From contig JAJPKP010000052.1 in NCBI GenBank assembly GCA_021323675.1, positions 1-58,590 on the forward strand: a stretch of DNA of 58,590 nucleotides, given 5' to 3'. This DNA is from Pseudomonadota bacterium. GTDB taxonomy: Bacteria > Desulfobacterota > Binatia > Binatales > Binataceae. The first letter of the stretch is position 1; every line of letters begins with the position of its first letter. The position numbers and the translations under genes were made by a program. Under the pieces are notes generated by a model. The model searched no databases, had not been told where the DNA came from, and worked only from the letters and a program-made list of their open reading frames with translations. This document shows, one piece after another, positions 42,428-51,013 of this stretch.

Positions 42428-43120
42428 TCAGACGGTCCCCGGCGGACCGGCAGGCATCGTCGCGGCGGGCGGCTGCTTGTCCGGATCGGACTTCCACACG
42501 ATGTACGAATAGCCGTACAGCACGACCACCATCGTGATTGGAACGGCCAGACAGACCGCGATCCCAACCGAGGGAGGCGCGGCTACGCCCCCGATGATCA
42601 ACAATCCACCGGCGATAAACGCCCATCCGCCCAACCGATGGGTTCGATCCCATGACAGCTTGCTCGAGAGAGTCCACGGAGTCCGAATTCCGACGAACCA
42701 GTTGGGCCTCACTTTGCTCATAAAGTTTCCGATCACGATCAGCAGCCCGCCGAACATCAGGATGACCACAGTCCCCACGTCGATGTGATAGCCGTACGCG
42801 AATAGCTGCGTGATCAGATAGATCGCGGCGAGAAAAAGAAGAATGACGAGCCGAATGGCGAGATACGCGCCCGAAAACTGCGCGTAGTTGGCGCGCCCGG
42901 GATCTATTCGCGGAAGAAGCAGCGTAGCCGCGTAAAGTCCGAGCGCGATCAAAGGATCGACAAGAATCCCCTCGAACTTCGACCCGTAGCGATCGACTCC
43001 GTGCAACCCCCAGTGCACGGGAAAATGCTCGGGAGCGTTGGGCCAGGTCAGGCCGGCAATCGCGAACATCGCGAGCACGACAAGCAGCAACGGCAACTCA
43101 GTGCGCCAGTTGAACCGCAT
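42428..43120 (-). CDS. SdpI-family membrane protein
   Basis: A 230-aa protein with about six TM segments. The DUF1648 part (TWPNAPEHFPVHWGLHGVDRYGSKF, ~25-49) is followed by the SdpI signature region GNFMSKVRPNWFVGIRTPWTLSSKLSWDRTHRLGGWAFIAGG (~132-173). In Bacillus subtilis SdpI gives immunity to the SdpC toxin and sequesters the repressor SdpR. Here it overlaps an ArsR-type repressor gene by 23 bases, the same repressor-immunity arrangement. No toxin gene is visible nearby. Confidence 0.88.
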   Translation of the reverse strand: MRFNWRTELPLLLVVLAMFAIAGLTWPNAPEHFPVHWGLHGVDRYGSKFEGILVDPLIALGLYAATLLLPRIDPGRANYAQFSGAYLAIRLVILLFLAAIYLITQLFAYGYHIDVGTVVILMFGGLLIVIGNFMSKVRPNWFVGIRTPWTLSSKLSWDRTHRLGGWAFIAGGLLIIGGVAAPPSVGIAVCLAVPITMVVVLYGYSYIVWKSDPDKQPPAATMPAGPPGTV

Positions 43121-43433
43121 GTGGAAGCACCCCCTTTTTCCGTCGCTGTTTGGTAGCCGAGCGCGACACTCTGACCGCCAGCAACCTGAGAGCGGCGCCC
43201 ATCGCCTGCTCGAACGCGGAAACGTTCAGCGAATATACAATCCGGTTCGCGTGGCGTTCCGACACGATCAGTCCGGCGTGGCGCAAAACCGAGAGATGTC
43301 CCGACAGGGTCGATTTGGAAAGCGGAAAACGATCGGAGATTTGGCCCGCGCTCAGGTCGCCCCGCTTGAGCATCTGAAGGATCTCCCTGCGGGTAGGATC
43401 AGCCAGCGCTCTAAACACTTCGTTAATGCCCAT
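43098..43433 (-). CDS. ArsR/SdpR-type autorepressor
   Basis: A 111-aa winged-helix repressor: EVFRALADPTRREILQMLKRGDLSAGQISDRFPLSKSTLSGHLSVLRHAGLIVSERHANRIVYSLN (~4-69), the SdpR-like ArsR pattern without the Cys-rich metal site of ArsR/SmtB. I chose ATG 43433 with AGGTGATG upstream. A sigma-70-type promoter (43464-43492) overlapped by a dyad (43448-43469) fits autorepression. Confidence 0.9.
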   Translation of the reverse strand: MGINEVFRALADPTRREILQMLKRGDLSAGQISDRFPLSKSTLSGHLSVLRHAGLIVSERHANRIVYSLNVSAFEQAMGAALRLLAVRVSRSATKQRRKKGVLPHAVQLAH

Positions 43434-43447
43434 CGCATCACCTACGG

Positions 43448-43492
43448 TATTTCGCCAATTACCAAAATACAAGGGTACGCCTCGCGCCTCAA
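43448..43492 (-). promoter_or_regulatory. Sigma-70 promoter with overlapping operator-like dyad for the sdpR-type operon
   Basis: On the minus strand TTGAGG (43492-43487), a 17-base spacer and TATTTT (43469-43464) make a good -35/-10 pair. From the -10 downstream, TATTTTGG and GCGAAATA form an imperfect 22-base dyad (43469-43448) with AT-rich ends. A repressor bound there would block the promoter. Confidence 0.55.
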
Positions 43493-43569
43493 GGAGCGCA
43501 TGGCGCCGTGAGGCGCCGGAATCAACTCCGCGTCAGCGGATATGGGAGAACTCGGCAGGTTGGGCGGGG

Positions 43570-44832
43570 CTAGGCGTCTCCGGCGAGAATCTTGGCCTTC
43601 TGGCGTTCCGTGAATGCGTGCAGGCGCAGCATGTATTGAAAACGCACGTGGTCGCGTCCGGCCGCGGACATCTTGTCGAACCAGTCATCCTCGCCCAGCA
43701 TCTCCGCGAGCCGCGGCGAATTTCGATGGAGCATCTGCACATCGATTTTCTTGGGTTCGAGGCTGCGCAGAATTCCGCGATTGAAGTGCGCGTGCAGAGT
43801 CACGCGATCTCCCGGTTCGGTCCGATCCCCCTGCCAATGCCACACTCCATGCGTGAAGAACACAACCGATCCTTTGGGCATTTCGATCGGAACTCCGTCT
43901 TCGCGCGCCTCGCCCGGACGGGGCGGCCGGCGCATCTTGTGGCTTCCGGGGACGATCCAGGTCGGTCCGGACGCGACATGCCAGTCTTCAAGCGCCCATA
44001 CGCCCACGCCGGTCAGTGAAAATTCCGGATAAGGCTCGGGCACGTGCGCGTAGTCGGTATGGATGGGAATTACTCCGGGACCGGGTCCTTTGCGGATCGA
44101 ACTGAGCGAGGCGATTACCGCGCCACGCCCCAGCGATGCGTCAACCATCGTCATCATCAGCGGATTCTGGATGAGCTGTTCGAACTCGCGCCCGTGATAC
44201 AGCATCCAGTTCAACGAGAAAGTCTGATGAGGCAGGAGCGCGCGCAGCGTTGCGGATCGCACTTCATCGGCGAACTCGGGCGAAATCGCGTGCTCGATGA
44301 CCGCAAAGCCCTGCTCTTCCATCTCACGAATTTTGCCCGAGAGACCCTGGCGCGCGGCGCGATGCGCCAAGTCGGGATTTTCCACCGTGCAGCGCCCCAT
44401 ATGGTCGTGCAGCAGCGCCGTGATTTCAATCGCCTGTTCGTCCTTGAGGGCACCCTTCGTGCGGATGGCGTTCTTCCCGAACATCGTCGCGACCTCGCGC
44501 GCCATCGCCCCCATCGCTCCCGGCGCGAGCACCCCGACGAACTGCGCGGCGGTCAACGCGGCCTGATAATCGCCCTCGACAACCAGGTCCGCCGACTCAT
44601 CGAAGTTGCGCGATATGGCCAGGTTTTCGCCGTCGTATCGGACGCTCCATTGCGCGACGTCGTCGGCGAACTTCAGATGAGGCGGAGCGTTCGTAAACCG
44701 TTCGCTTATCGAGAAAGAGCGTCCCGCCATGCGCTCCTTTCTGTGCCGGCACTCGCGTTCGAGGAACGCTTTGGCCTCCTCTATCCATGCATCCGACAGA
44801 AACTCGCATCGTCCTGGCAGCGTTATCATCAT
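43570..44832 (-). CDS. Phytanoyl-CoA dioxygenase-like protein with N-terminal extension
   Basis: A 420-aa product. The ~140 N-terminal residues contain FADDVAQWSVRYDGENLAISRNFDESADLVVEGDYQAALT, resembling a sterol-carrier (SCP2-like) fold. The PhyH Fe(II)/2-oxoglutarate part (~150-400) has metal-ligand H-x-D in IPIHTDYAHVPEPYPE, distal His in VVFFTHGVWHWQGDRT, and R-V-T-L-H-A-H for 2-oxoglutarate. I chose ATG 44832 because GAGGAG is upstream; ATG 44847 would contain it. Probably a hydroxylase of a lipid-like substrate. Divergent from the phosphoesterase gene over twin TetR-like palindromes. Confidence 0.82.
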   Translation of the reverse strand: MMITLPGRCEFLSDAWIEEAKAFLERECRHRKERMAGRSFSISERFTNAPPHLKFADDVAQWSVRYDGENLAISRNFDESADLVVEGDYQAALTAAQFVGVLAPGAMGAMAREVATMFGKNAIRTKGALKDEQAIEITALLHDHMGRCTVENPDLAHRAARQGLSGKIREMEEQGFAVIEHAISPEFADEVRSATLRALLPHQTFSLNWMLYHGREFEQLIQNPLMMTMVDASLGRGAVIASLSSIRKGPGPGVIPIHTDYAHVPEPYPEFSLTGVGVWALEDWHVASGPTWIVPGSHKMRRPPRPGEAREDGVPIEMPKGSVVFFTHGVWHWQGDRTEPGDRVTLHAHFNRGILRSLEPKKIDVQMLHRNSPRLAEMLGEDDWFDKMSAAGRDHVRFQYMLRLHAFTERQKAKILAGDA

Positions 44833-44931
44833 TACTTCTCCTCGCATCCTCCCGATTGCCGCCGCGCCGGGGCGTCAGGACGCAAGCGGCGGCGAGAAAC
44901 ACCGGCCCGGAAAAATTTCAGTTGAGGAACC

Positions 44932-44949
44932 AGTAAACGATCGTTTACT
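44932..44949. promoter_or_regulatory. TetR-type operator, copy 1 (perfect palindrome)
   Basis: AGTAAACGATCGTTTACT is a perfect 18-bp palindrome. It lies between the divergent starts at 44832 and 45048. The form (5-6 base arm, CG, AT-rich flanks) is typical of TetR-family operators. Confidence 0.7.
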
Positions 44950-44969
44950 CTAATCCGAAAGCGATAATT

Positions 44970-44987
44970 AGTGAACGAGCGTTTACT
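44970..44987. promoter_or_regulatory. TetR-type operator, copy 2
   Basis: AGTGAACGAGCGTTTACT differs from copy 1 at two positions (G for A at 4, G for T at 10) and is offset by 38 bp. It probably binds the same regulator, giving joint control of both divergent genes. No TetR gene is adjacent. Confidence 0.68.
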
Positions 44988-45047
44988 TGTCAAAGACAAA
45001 AGAAATTGAGGGCCTCTGAAATTCGCACACACAAGCCGGAGGCAGTC

Positions 45048-46259
45048 ATGGCCAAGGATCTTTCGAAAATTCAAACCGTCGTGATCGCGATGATGGAGAA
45101 TCGCTCGTTCGATCATCTGCTCGGTTATTTGGGACTTCCGGATTCCGGCCATCCCAACGCCGGCAGAATCGAGGGCGTTCAGCACGCCCAGATCTACTAC
45201 GCTCACGACCCGTACCCGCCGCGTCCTCTGAGCAGCCCGAGCCTCGATCCCGATCCGCCGCACGAGCGTGACTTTATCGACCTCCAAATCAACTCGCTGA
45301 GCGGGCCGATGAAAGGCTTCGTGCAAAGCTACCGGAGCGCTTTTCCGAGTGCGCCGGTCGAGCGGGTCATGGAGCACTGCCTGAGCCGGAATGTCCCGAA
45401 GACCGATATCCTCGCCCGGAATTATGCTCTTTGCGACAACTGGCACGCGTGCCTGCCAGCGAGCACCCTTCCAAACCGGCTCATGGCGATGAGCGGGTAT
45501 GCCCTGGTCGATTTCACCCCGGACGGTTACCTGGAAATTGCGGAGAATCTTTTCTATGACGAGCCCGACGACCTGGTTTACGACTGGCTCAAAGCCCGCG
45601 GAGTTTCCTGGCGCGTTTACTACTCGGGCTCTTTCTTCTTCATGCAGATGCCGAGAATTCTGGCGCTCTACGAGGCCGATACTCAGACACAAGCGCTATT
45701 TCGGCCCATCGAACGGCTGCAACAGGACTTCCAGAACGGAGATCTGCCCCAGGTGGTTTTCGTCGAGCCGCTGTACGAGGACGACATGCGCCGGGGCACC
45801 GCGCAGGCAACCGACGATCACCCGCCGGCATCCCTGTGGGGCGGTCAACGCTTTGTCAACATCCTCGGCGAAGCGCTCGGCGCCAACCAATCGGTCTGGC
45901 AAAACCTGGTCGCAATTCTCACTTACGACGAGCACGGCTCTTTCTTCGATCATGTGAAGCCGCCTTCGATCTCGACGGATCCGCCGCCGAACGCGAAGTG
46001 GAAAGGCGGACGCTTCAACACATTAGGGGTCCGGGTTCCCGGAATAATCGTGTCGCCTTTCGCGAAACCGGCCACCGTGTTTGAAACCCTGCTCGACCAT
46101 ACTTCCATCCTGAAGTTCCTGGGCGATCTCTACGGAGGCGGCCGATACACGCCGGCGGTGGACGCGCGTCCGGTCGGAAAGCTCTCGGATGCGCTCGATG
46201 ACGACCTCCTTTCGGGAAATTCGCCCCTGACCCCGCCTCCGGCCATGGACAGCGATTAA
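45048..46259 (+). CDS. Phospholipase C/acid phosphatase-like phosphoesterase
   Basis: A 403-aa member of the phosphoesterase family (AcpA/PLC). N-terminal VVIAMMENRSFDHLLGYLG carries the metal/nucleophile region, LPNRLMAMSGYA the conserved central motif, and LVAILTYDEHGSFFDHVKPP the second metal set (D-E-H). FNTLGVRVPGIIVSPFAKP and LDHTSILKFL are typical C-terminal blocks. No signal peptide is visible (MAKDLSKIQTVV), unlike many secreted members. GGAGG precedes the ATG. The tail is Pro-rich. It is divergent from the dioxygenase gene, perhaps for joint use of a phospholipid or lipid substrate. Confidence 0.9.
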   Translation: MAKDLSKIQTVVIAMMENRSFDHLLGYLGLPDSGHPNAGRIEGVQHAQIYYAHDPYPPRPLSSPSLDPDPPHERDFIDLQINSLSGPMKGFVQSYRSAFPSAPVERVMEHCLSRNVPKTDILARNYALCDNWHACLPASTLPNRLMAMSGYALVDFTPDGYLEIAENLFYDEPDDLVYDWLKARGVSWRVYYSGSFFFMQMPRILALYEADTQTQALFRPIERLQQDFQNGDLPQVVFVEPLYEDDMRRGTAQATDDHPPASLWGGQRFVNILGEALGANQSVWQNLVAILTYDEHGSFFDHVKPPSISTDPPPNAKWKGGRFNTLGVRVPGIIVSPFAKPATVFETLLDHTSILKFLGDLYGGGRYTPAVDARPVGKLSDALDDDLLSGNSPLTPPPAMDSD

Positions 46260-46280
46260 CTGCGCGCCTTGGCAAAGCGC

Positions 46281-46331
46281 GCGATTCGCTTCGAGCGGTG
46301 CACGACTTCATGACCGCTCGAAGCGAATCGC
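46281..46331. terminator. 19-bp perfect hairpin between convergent genes
   Basis: GCGATTCGCTTCGAGCGGT (46281-46299) and its exact reverse complement (46313-46331) are separated by 13 bases. It sits 21 bases after the phosphoesterase stop and 17 bases from the end of the facing propeller gene. It has no T-run. It is a likely bidirectional terminator or 3'-end stabiliser, unusually long and perfect. Confidence 0.7.
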
Positions 46332-46348
46332 CTGTGTTCCGGCGGCCG

Positions 46349-47431
46349 CTACTGCGGCGTCAGCGTCCCGAACAGACCGTCGGCTTCATCGTTCGGCCCC
46401 GCCGTGAAGTAGAGCGTGTCAGGGCTGGACTTTGCGCCTCCCCCAAATGCGATGCTCCACAGGCCGTCGATCTGGATCGGCCTTCGATCGGCGCCGCGGA
46501 GCTGGCCCAGCGGAGTCGCGCTGACCGGATCGAATGCATTGATCGCGCCGTCCCCGAAGTTTCCGACCAGAATATCACCGCTGAATCTTCCGAAGTTGAA
46601 GCTCGCGGGAGTGATTCCCCAGGGTGAATTCAACCTTCCCCTGCTGGCGAACCGCCGAATCAGGTTTCCATCCGTATCGAAGACATCCACGAAGCCGTGG
46701 CCGGCTCCGGCCACATCGTCATGTTTGGCGCTGTCCTGGAGCGCAAACGTCACGAACAAGTCGCCGTGAACGTTCGCGATTCCGAACGGCGCGTATCCCG
46801 CGGGCAAGCCCGGATCATGAAAGGAGCCGGGCAAGGTCGCGGCGTTGAACGAACTGTCGAAAACATCGACCGTGCCGGCGTGAAAGTTGGTCGCAAACAG
46901 AAATACGCCGTTGGAATTCGCTCCGATCGCGAGGCCTTTGTAGACCGCGCCCGCTCCCGAATTGTTCACGACCATTTCAGCGCTGGGCCCCGAGTTGAGG
47001 TTCCATCCTGAAACGGTTCCATCTTCCGTGTCGAAGATGAAGAGCGCCGGCATCTTCGAATTGGGCAGGCTGAATCCGAGACTGTTGTTCAGAACTATGC
47101 CGGTCGGCGCCGAGGGTCCTGAAACTCCCGGAACGGTTACGGATGGAAGCTGGGAGAATATCGTTCCATCACCGAGGTACAGAGTGCTGATTCCCTTGCC
47201 GTTGTCGTTGATCCAGAACGGTCCGCCCGGAAAGAACGCGAGTCCCCAGGCGTTGACCAGGTTGGGATCCGTAACATTGGCGGGAACGGCTCCATCCGAG
47301 ACCAGGTTGGTTTGTACGTAAGTGCCGCCGTGTTCTCTCATCCTCGGGCCACCATTCATCGCAAACACGGCGGTCGAGACGGCGATTGCCAGAGGCAATC
47401 CGGATAACGCTACCCATTTGCTCCAGCGCAT
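46349..47431 (-). CDS. Exported TIGR03118-family beta-propeller protein
   Basis: A 360-aa protein with a signal peptide (KWVALSGLPLAIAVSTAVFA, ~5-24). The mature part starts YVQTNLVSDGAVPANVTDPNLVNAWGLAFFPGGPFWINDNGKG, the opening of the TIGR03118 family. NHL-like propeller repeats follow, including NAWGLAF, YKGLAIGANSNGVFLFATNF, SPWGITPASFNFGRFSGDILVGNFGDGAINAFDP and QIDGLWSIAFGGG. The family is of unknown function, probably periplasmic or extracellular. GGAGG precedes the ATG at 47431. It stands alone. Confidence 0.88.
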   Translation of the reverse strand: MRWSKWVALSGLPLAIAVSTAVFAMNGGPRMREHGGTYVQTNLVSDGAVPANVTDPNLVNAWGLAFFPGGPFWINDNGKGISTLYLGDGTIFSQLPSVTVPGVSGPSAPTGIVLNNSLGFSLPNSKMPALFIFDTEDGTVSGWNLNSGPSAEMVVNNSGAGAVYKGLAIGANSNGVFLFATNFHAGTVDVFDSSFNAATLPGSFHDPGLPAGYAPFGIANVHGDLFVTFALQDSAKHDDVAGAGHGFVDVFDTDGNLIRRFASRGRLNSPWGITPASFNFGRFSGDILVGNFGDGAINAFDPVSATPLGQLRGADRRPIQIDGLWSIAFGGGAKSSPDTLYFTAGPNDEADGLFGTLTPQ

Positions 47432-48058
47432 TGGCGGTTCCTCCGATCGCAGATAACTCGAAGGCGCGCACAGAAGTTCCCCGACTGCGAAAATTGTTTC
47501 TGCCGCGGTGCTCAGAGTTGCCCTGTTGCGCCTGGCATGCGCGAGTTCCGGTCAGTTGATTAACAACGTGTCAAAGATGCTGAGCTTTGCCTGAGCAGGT
47601 TCGGGCCGCGAATAGTCCCGCTACCGGCGTTTCAGCCAGCTCAACATGCCTACTGCTGTCGAAGCGCGCCACCCCACCGCCTGACTGGCGGATTGCCGGA
47701 GATTGGACGTCGCGGGACTTCCGCCGCACGCGATCGCCGACAAGATTCGCGCGAGATCGAACGGGGGCGGACGCGTGGCTCTCTATGAAAGCGCGGTTTC
47801 GACCGCACACGCGGAATTTTCGAGGTAACGCGATGGGAAAAGGGTAAGCTCTGATTTGCGGGCTATCGGTTTTCTTGAAGCGGCGCCGATCGAAAGGAAA
47901 AGCAACGAAGCGATCCATCCAGCATCCGATCGTGCTGCTTCTGCTGCTCGCACTCTTTCCTGCGGGATGCGCTCAGGTCCATGACTCCCGGGAGGAGATT
48001 CGAGCCGCCCGCGTTTTCCATCGCCATTCAGTCGCCGCGCAGGACGCGGATGTTAGGT
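47432..48058. other. Long intergenic stretch, little coding support
   Basis: The interval between the propeller gene start and the end of the EmrB gene. I see no sigma-54-like element and no strong hairpin. The only gene-like signal is a possible lipoprotein start at 47875. Confidence 0.4.
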
Positions 48059-48177
48059 TCATTCCGCGCTTACCCTTGCCGTCGCCGGATCGTTCTTCTT
48101 CAGCATCAGGACAACCGGAATCATCATCAGGCACACCAGGCCGATCAGCCAGGCGACGTCGATATACGACTGGATAG
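47875..48177 (+). CDS. Doubtful small lipoprotein
   Basis: From a TTG at 47875 the frame gives a basic N-terminus, a hydrophobic run (HPIVLLLLLALFPAGCAQ) and a lipobox-like PAGC. The mature part to about residue 63 looks ordinary, but the last ~40 residues are Ser/Arg-rich and lie antisense to the 3' end of emrB (which ends at 48059). No ribosome site precedes the TTG. It may be a decayed or misread gene; the signal-like stretch is the only support. Confidence 0.25.
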   Translation: MKRRRSKGKATKRSIQHPIVLLLLLALFPAGCAQVHDSREEIRAARVFHRHSVAAQDADVRFIPRLPLPSPDRSSSASGQPESSSGTPGRSARRRRYTTG

Positions 48178-49669
48178 CGGCTTGCGAAATTACGGAATCA
48201 TAGATGCGGGCATAGGCCTGGTGCAGGGCCTGCGGATGGCTGAGTCCGTGATGATAGAGGTGGTTGCTCAGATGATGGATAGCGACCTGGAAATTCGGAT
48301 GTGCGTGGGTGACGTGCGCGATCAATTCATCCTGATGGAATTGAGCGCGGCGCGCGATCATCGTTTCGAGCAATGAAATGCCGACGCTGCCGCCGATGTT
48401 GCGCATCAGGTTGATGGTGCCAGACACCTCGCCGCCCTTTTCTTCGGGAATATCGACGTAGGCCGCGGTGTTGATTGGAATGAAAAGCAGCGCGAGACCA
48501 AGCGACTGCATCTCCCGATAGCTGGCCGCGGTTCGGAAGTCGAGTTGCAAGTCCAGGCTGGAGGTGATGTGGAACAGGGCCACAGCGCTCAACACCAGGC
48601 CCGCCACGATTAGCCATCGCGCGTCGATGCGCCGAACCATTTTTCCGACAATCGGCATCAGCAGGATCATCAGCGCGGCGCCCGGTGCCTGGGTCATCCC
48701 CGCCAATTCCGCGGTATAGCCCATGAACGACTGCACATACTGAGGGGTGAAAACCGTAATCGCGTAGACCTCGACGCCGAACACGAAGATCAAAGCCGCC
48801 GTCGCGGAAAAGTTGCGATTACGAAACAGCCGGAGGTCCATCACGGGCTTGTCCCGGGAAAGCTCCCAAATCACGAAAAGCGCAAGGGTCACGGGAAAAA
48901 TCAGGGCCAAAACCGCGATCAAATGCGAATGGAACCAGTCATCCTCCTGCCCCTTGTCGAGCATCACCTGCAAAGATCCAAGACATAGCGCCAGCAGGCC
49001 GATGCCGATGTAATCCATGCGCAGGTATTTGCGCACCTCGCGCGTCCGCTCGGCGAGATATCCCGGGTCATGGACGAAGCGCGAAACCAGCAGGAGGGAA
49101 ATGATTCCGATCGGCACGTTCATGTAGAAGATCCATCGCCACTGGTAATTGTCGGTGATCCAGCCGCCCACAGTCGGGCCGATTGCCGGCGCAAGCACCA
49201 CCACCATCCCGTAGAGCGCGAACGCGGTGCCCAGTTGATCGGGCGGAAACGTGTCCTTGAGGATCGCCTGCGACACCGGCTGAAGACCGCCGCCACCCGC
49301 ACCCTGAAGAACGCGGAACACGATCAACATCCCCAGCGATGGCGCGATTCCGCACAGGAAGGAGCTGATTGTGAAGACCACCACTGAGGCGATGTAGAAG
49401 CGCTTTCGCCCGAAGCGCACGGAAAGCCATCCGCTGATCGGAAGCACGATTGCATTGGCAACCAGGTATGAGGTCAGCACCCAACTGGCGTCATCCACGC
49501 TGGCGGCCAATCCGCCCGCCATGTACGGCAGAGCAACATTGGCGATGCTGGTGTCGAGCACTTCCATGAATGCGGCCAGCGAAACCGTACCCGCGATGAC
49601 CCAGGGATTGATGCGCGTCTCGCGCGCCGGGAGGGCGGCCGGCGCTGACAATGTGAATACGGCGCTCAT
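48059..49669 (-). CDS. emrB: EmrB/QacA-family MFS drug efflux transporter (DHA2)
   Basis: A 536-aa protein with about 14 TM segments. Family motifs: FMEVLDTSIANVALPYMAGGLAAS (~35-58, motif D1-like), VLPISGWLSVRFGRKRFYIASV (motif A), LIVFRVLQGAGGGGLQPVSQAIL and GMVVVLAPAIGPTVGGWIT (motif C). It exports hydrophobic toxic compounds with proton antiport. The ATG overlaps the stop of the emrA gene (ATGA), so the two are coupled and form a tripartite pump with an outer-membrane channel encoded elsewhere. Substrate unknown. Confidence 0.95.
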   Translation of the reverse strand: MSAVFTLSAPAALPARETRINPWVIAGTVSLAAFMEVLDTSIANVALPYMAGGLAASVDDASWVLTSYLVANAIVLPISGWLSVRFGRKRFYIASVVVFTISSFLCGIAPSLGMLIVFRVLQGAGGGGLQPVSQAILKDTFPPDQLGTAFALYGMVVVLAPAIGPTVGGWITDNYQWRWIFYMNVPIGIISLLLVSRFVHDPGYLAERTREVRKYLRMDYIGIGLLALCLGSLQVMLDKGQEDDWFHSHLIAVLALIFPVTLALFVIWELSRDKPVMDLRLFRNRNFSATAALIFVFGVEVYAITVFTPQYVQSFMGYTAELAGMTQAPGAALMILLMPIVGKMVRRIDARWLIVAGLVLSAVALFHITSSLDLQLDFRTAASYREMQSLGLALLFIPINTAAYVDIPEEKGGEVSGTINLMRNIGGSVGISLLETMIARRAQFHQDELIAHVTHAHPNFQVAIHHLSNHLYHHGLSHPQALHQAYARIYDSVISQAAIQSYIDVAWLIGLVCLMMIPVVLMLKKNDPATARVSAE

Positions 49670-50982
49670 CGTGCTGCCTTGGCGTCGAGCTGCGGAACGA
49701 CCGTAGGATGGCTTGAAGCCACCGAAACCTGCTCATCCTCATTCAGCCAGACCGTCGGCTCCACCGACAGCCCCGGCCGCAGCCGGTAGTCGGGATCCTG
49801 TCCGGGGTAGAGTCGAATGCGCACGGGGAGTCGCTGTACGACTTTGACGTAGTTGCCGGTGGCATTTTCCGGCGGCAGCAGGCTGTAGAGCTCGCCGGTC
49901 GCTCCGGGCATCCCTTCGATGTAGCCGCGGTAATCGCGTCCGGTCGTGTCCACATGGACCGTGACCGGCTGCCCCTTGTGCATCCTGCGAAGCTGAGTTT
50001 CGCGGAAGTCAGCGGTAATCCAGATATCGTCCAGATCAACAACCGTCATGAGCTGCTGGCCGGGTTGGACGCGCTGCCCGACCTGCACGGTCTTGTCGCC
50101 GACCACTCCGGAAGCGGGCGCGACGATGTGGGTGTAGGCAAGGTTCAGCCGCGCCTGATCGAGCGCGGCCTGCGCGGCTTGCACGGCGGCCTCGGTCTGG
50201 CCGATCGCGGACTCCGCGGCGGCAACCTCGGCGCGATCCGCGTTCACGGTTGCCGCGTCGACCTTACCGATTTTTGCGATTTCGTCGTAGGTCTCGCGCG
50301 CGATCACCTGGTTCTCGAGCAGTTTGCGGTAACGGGCTACATCGAGTTGCGCCTTGTCGTTGGTCGCGATGGCGGCATTGAGGTTGGCAACGCTAAGATC
50401 ATAGTTCTGCCGCGCCGCCCTAACGGCCTGTTGCGCCTGGCTCAGGTTCGCCGCCGCGTTCTCGACCGCAACTTCGTAATCGCTCGGATCGAGATCGACC
50501 AATGGCTGGCCCGCTTTCACATGATAGGTGTCCTCGACGTAAACGCGGACGACCGTCCCATCAACGCGTGTGCTGATAGGATCGAGATGGCCATCGACCT
50601 CGGCATCATCGGTCCATTCGTAAGACTGCAGGTAATTCCAGAGGTGCAACCCACCGACCGCGGCTGAGACCGCGAGAAGCAACGCTGCCGCCAGCCTGAC
50701 CGGGCGGGTTCTGAAGACGCTCCCTCCGAAAGGGCGCGAATGAGCATCGTCCGGTGCGCCACCTTGGGTCGCATCGGCGGCCCTGCCATCGTCCGAAAGC
50801 GGCGTGTGCCGCAAGCTGCGCTGTCGGGGTTGCGGCCGAACCGCGCCAGAGGGGTGCCGCGGCGTCTGCTCCTGGAGACCGTCCTGCTCCTCGTTCTGTT
50901 CCGAAACCTCCCCGCTACTTTCAACATCCGGGAGCGAGAATGTTTCGGTCTGCGCGTCTCTGCCAGTTCCGTTCGTATCCAT
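49666..50982 (-). CDS. emrA: EmrA-type membrane fusion protein
   Basis: A 438-aa periplasmic adaptor. A ~95-residue charged cytosolic leader is longer than usual. A TM segment follows (~98-118, LAAALLLAVSAAVGGLHLW), then TDDAEVDGHLDPISTRVDGTVVRVYVEDTYHVKAGQPLVDLDP (biotinyl-lipoyl half), an Ala/Gln-rich coiled-coil hairpin, and LAYTHIVAPASGVVGDKTVQVGQRVQPGQQLMTVV (second lipoyl half), and a beta-barrel. GAGGAT precedes the ATG. It sits between the MarR and EmrB genes in one operon. Confidence 0.94.
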   Translation of the reverse strand: MDTNGTGRDAQTETFSLPDVESSGEVSEQNEEQDGLQEQTPRHPSGAVRPQPRQRSLRHTPLSDDGRAADATQGGAPDDAHSRPFGGSVFRTRPVRLAAALLLAVSAAVGGLHLWNYLQSYEWTDDAEVDGHLDPISTRVDGTVVRVYVEDTYHVKAGQPLVDLDPSDYEVAVENAAANLSQAQQAVRAARQNYDLSVANLNAAIATNDKAQLDVARYRKLLENQVIARETYDEIAKIGKVDAATVNADRAEVAAAESAIGQTEAAVQAAQAALDQARLNLAYTHIVAPASGVVGDKTVQVGQRVQPGQQLMTVVDLDDIWITADFRETQLRRMHKGQPVTVHVDTTGRDYRGYIEGMPGATGELYSLLPPENATGNYVKVVQRLPVRIRLYPGQDPDYRLRPGLSVEPTVWLNEDEQVSVASSHPTVVPQLDAKAAR

Positions 50983-51013
50983 CGATGATCCTCAAGCCAT
51001 TCCCCGGGCGTTG

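Noticed and set aside
47571..47918. 115-codon minus-strand frame in the gap before emrB
   Set aside because: No ribosome site, no domain, and Arg-rich composition like other shadow frames.
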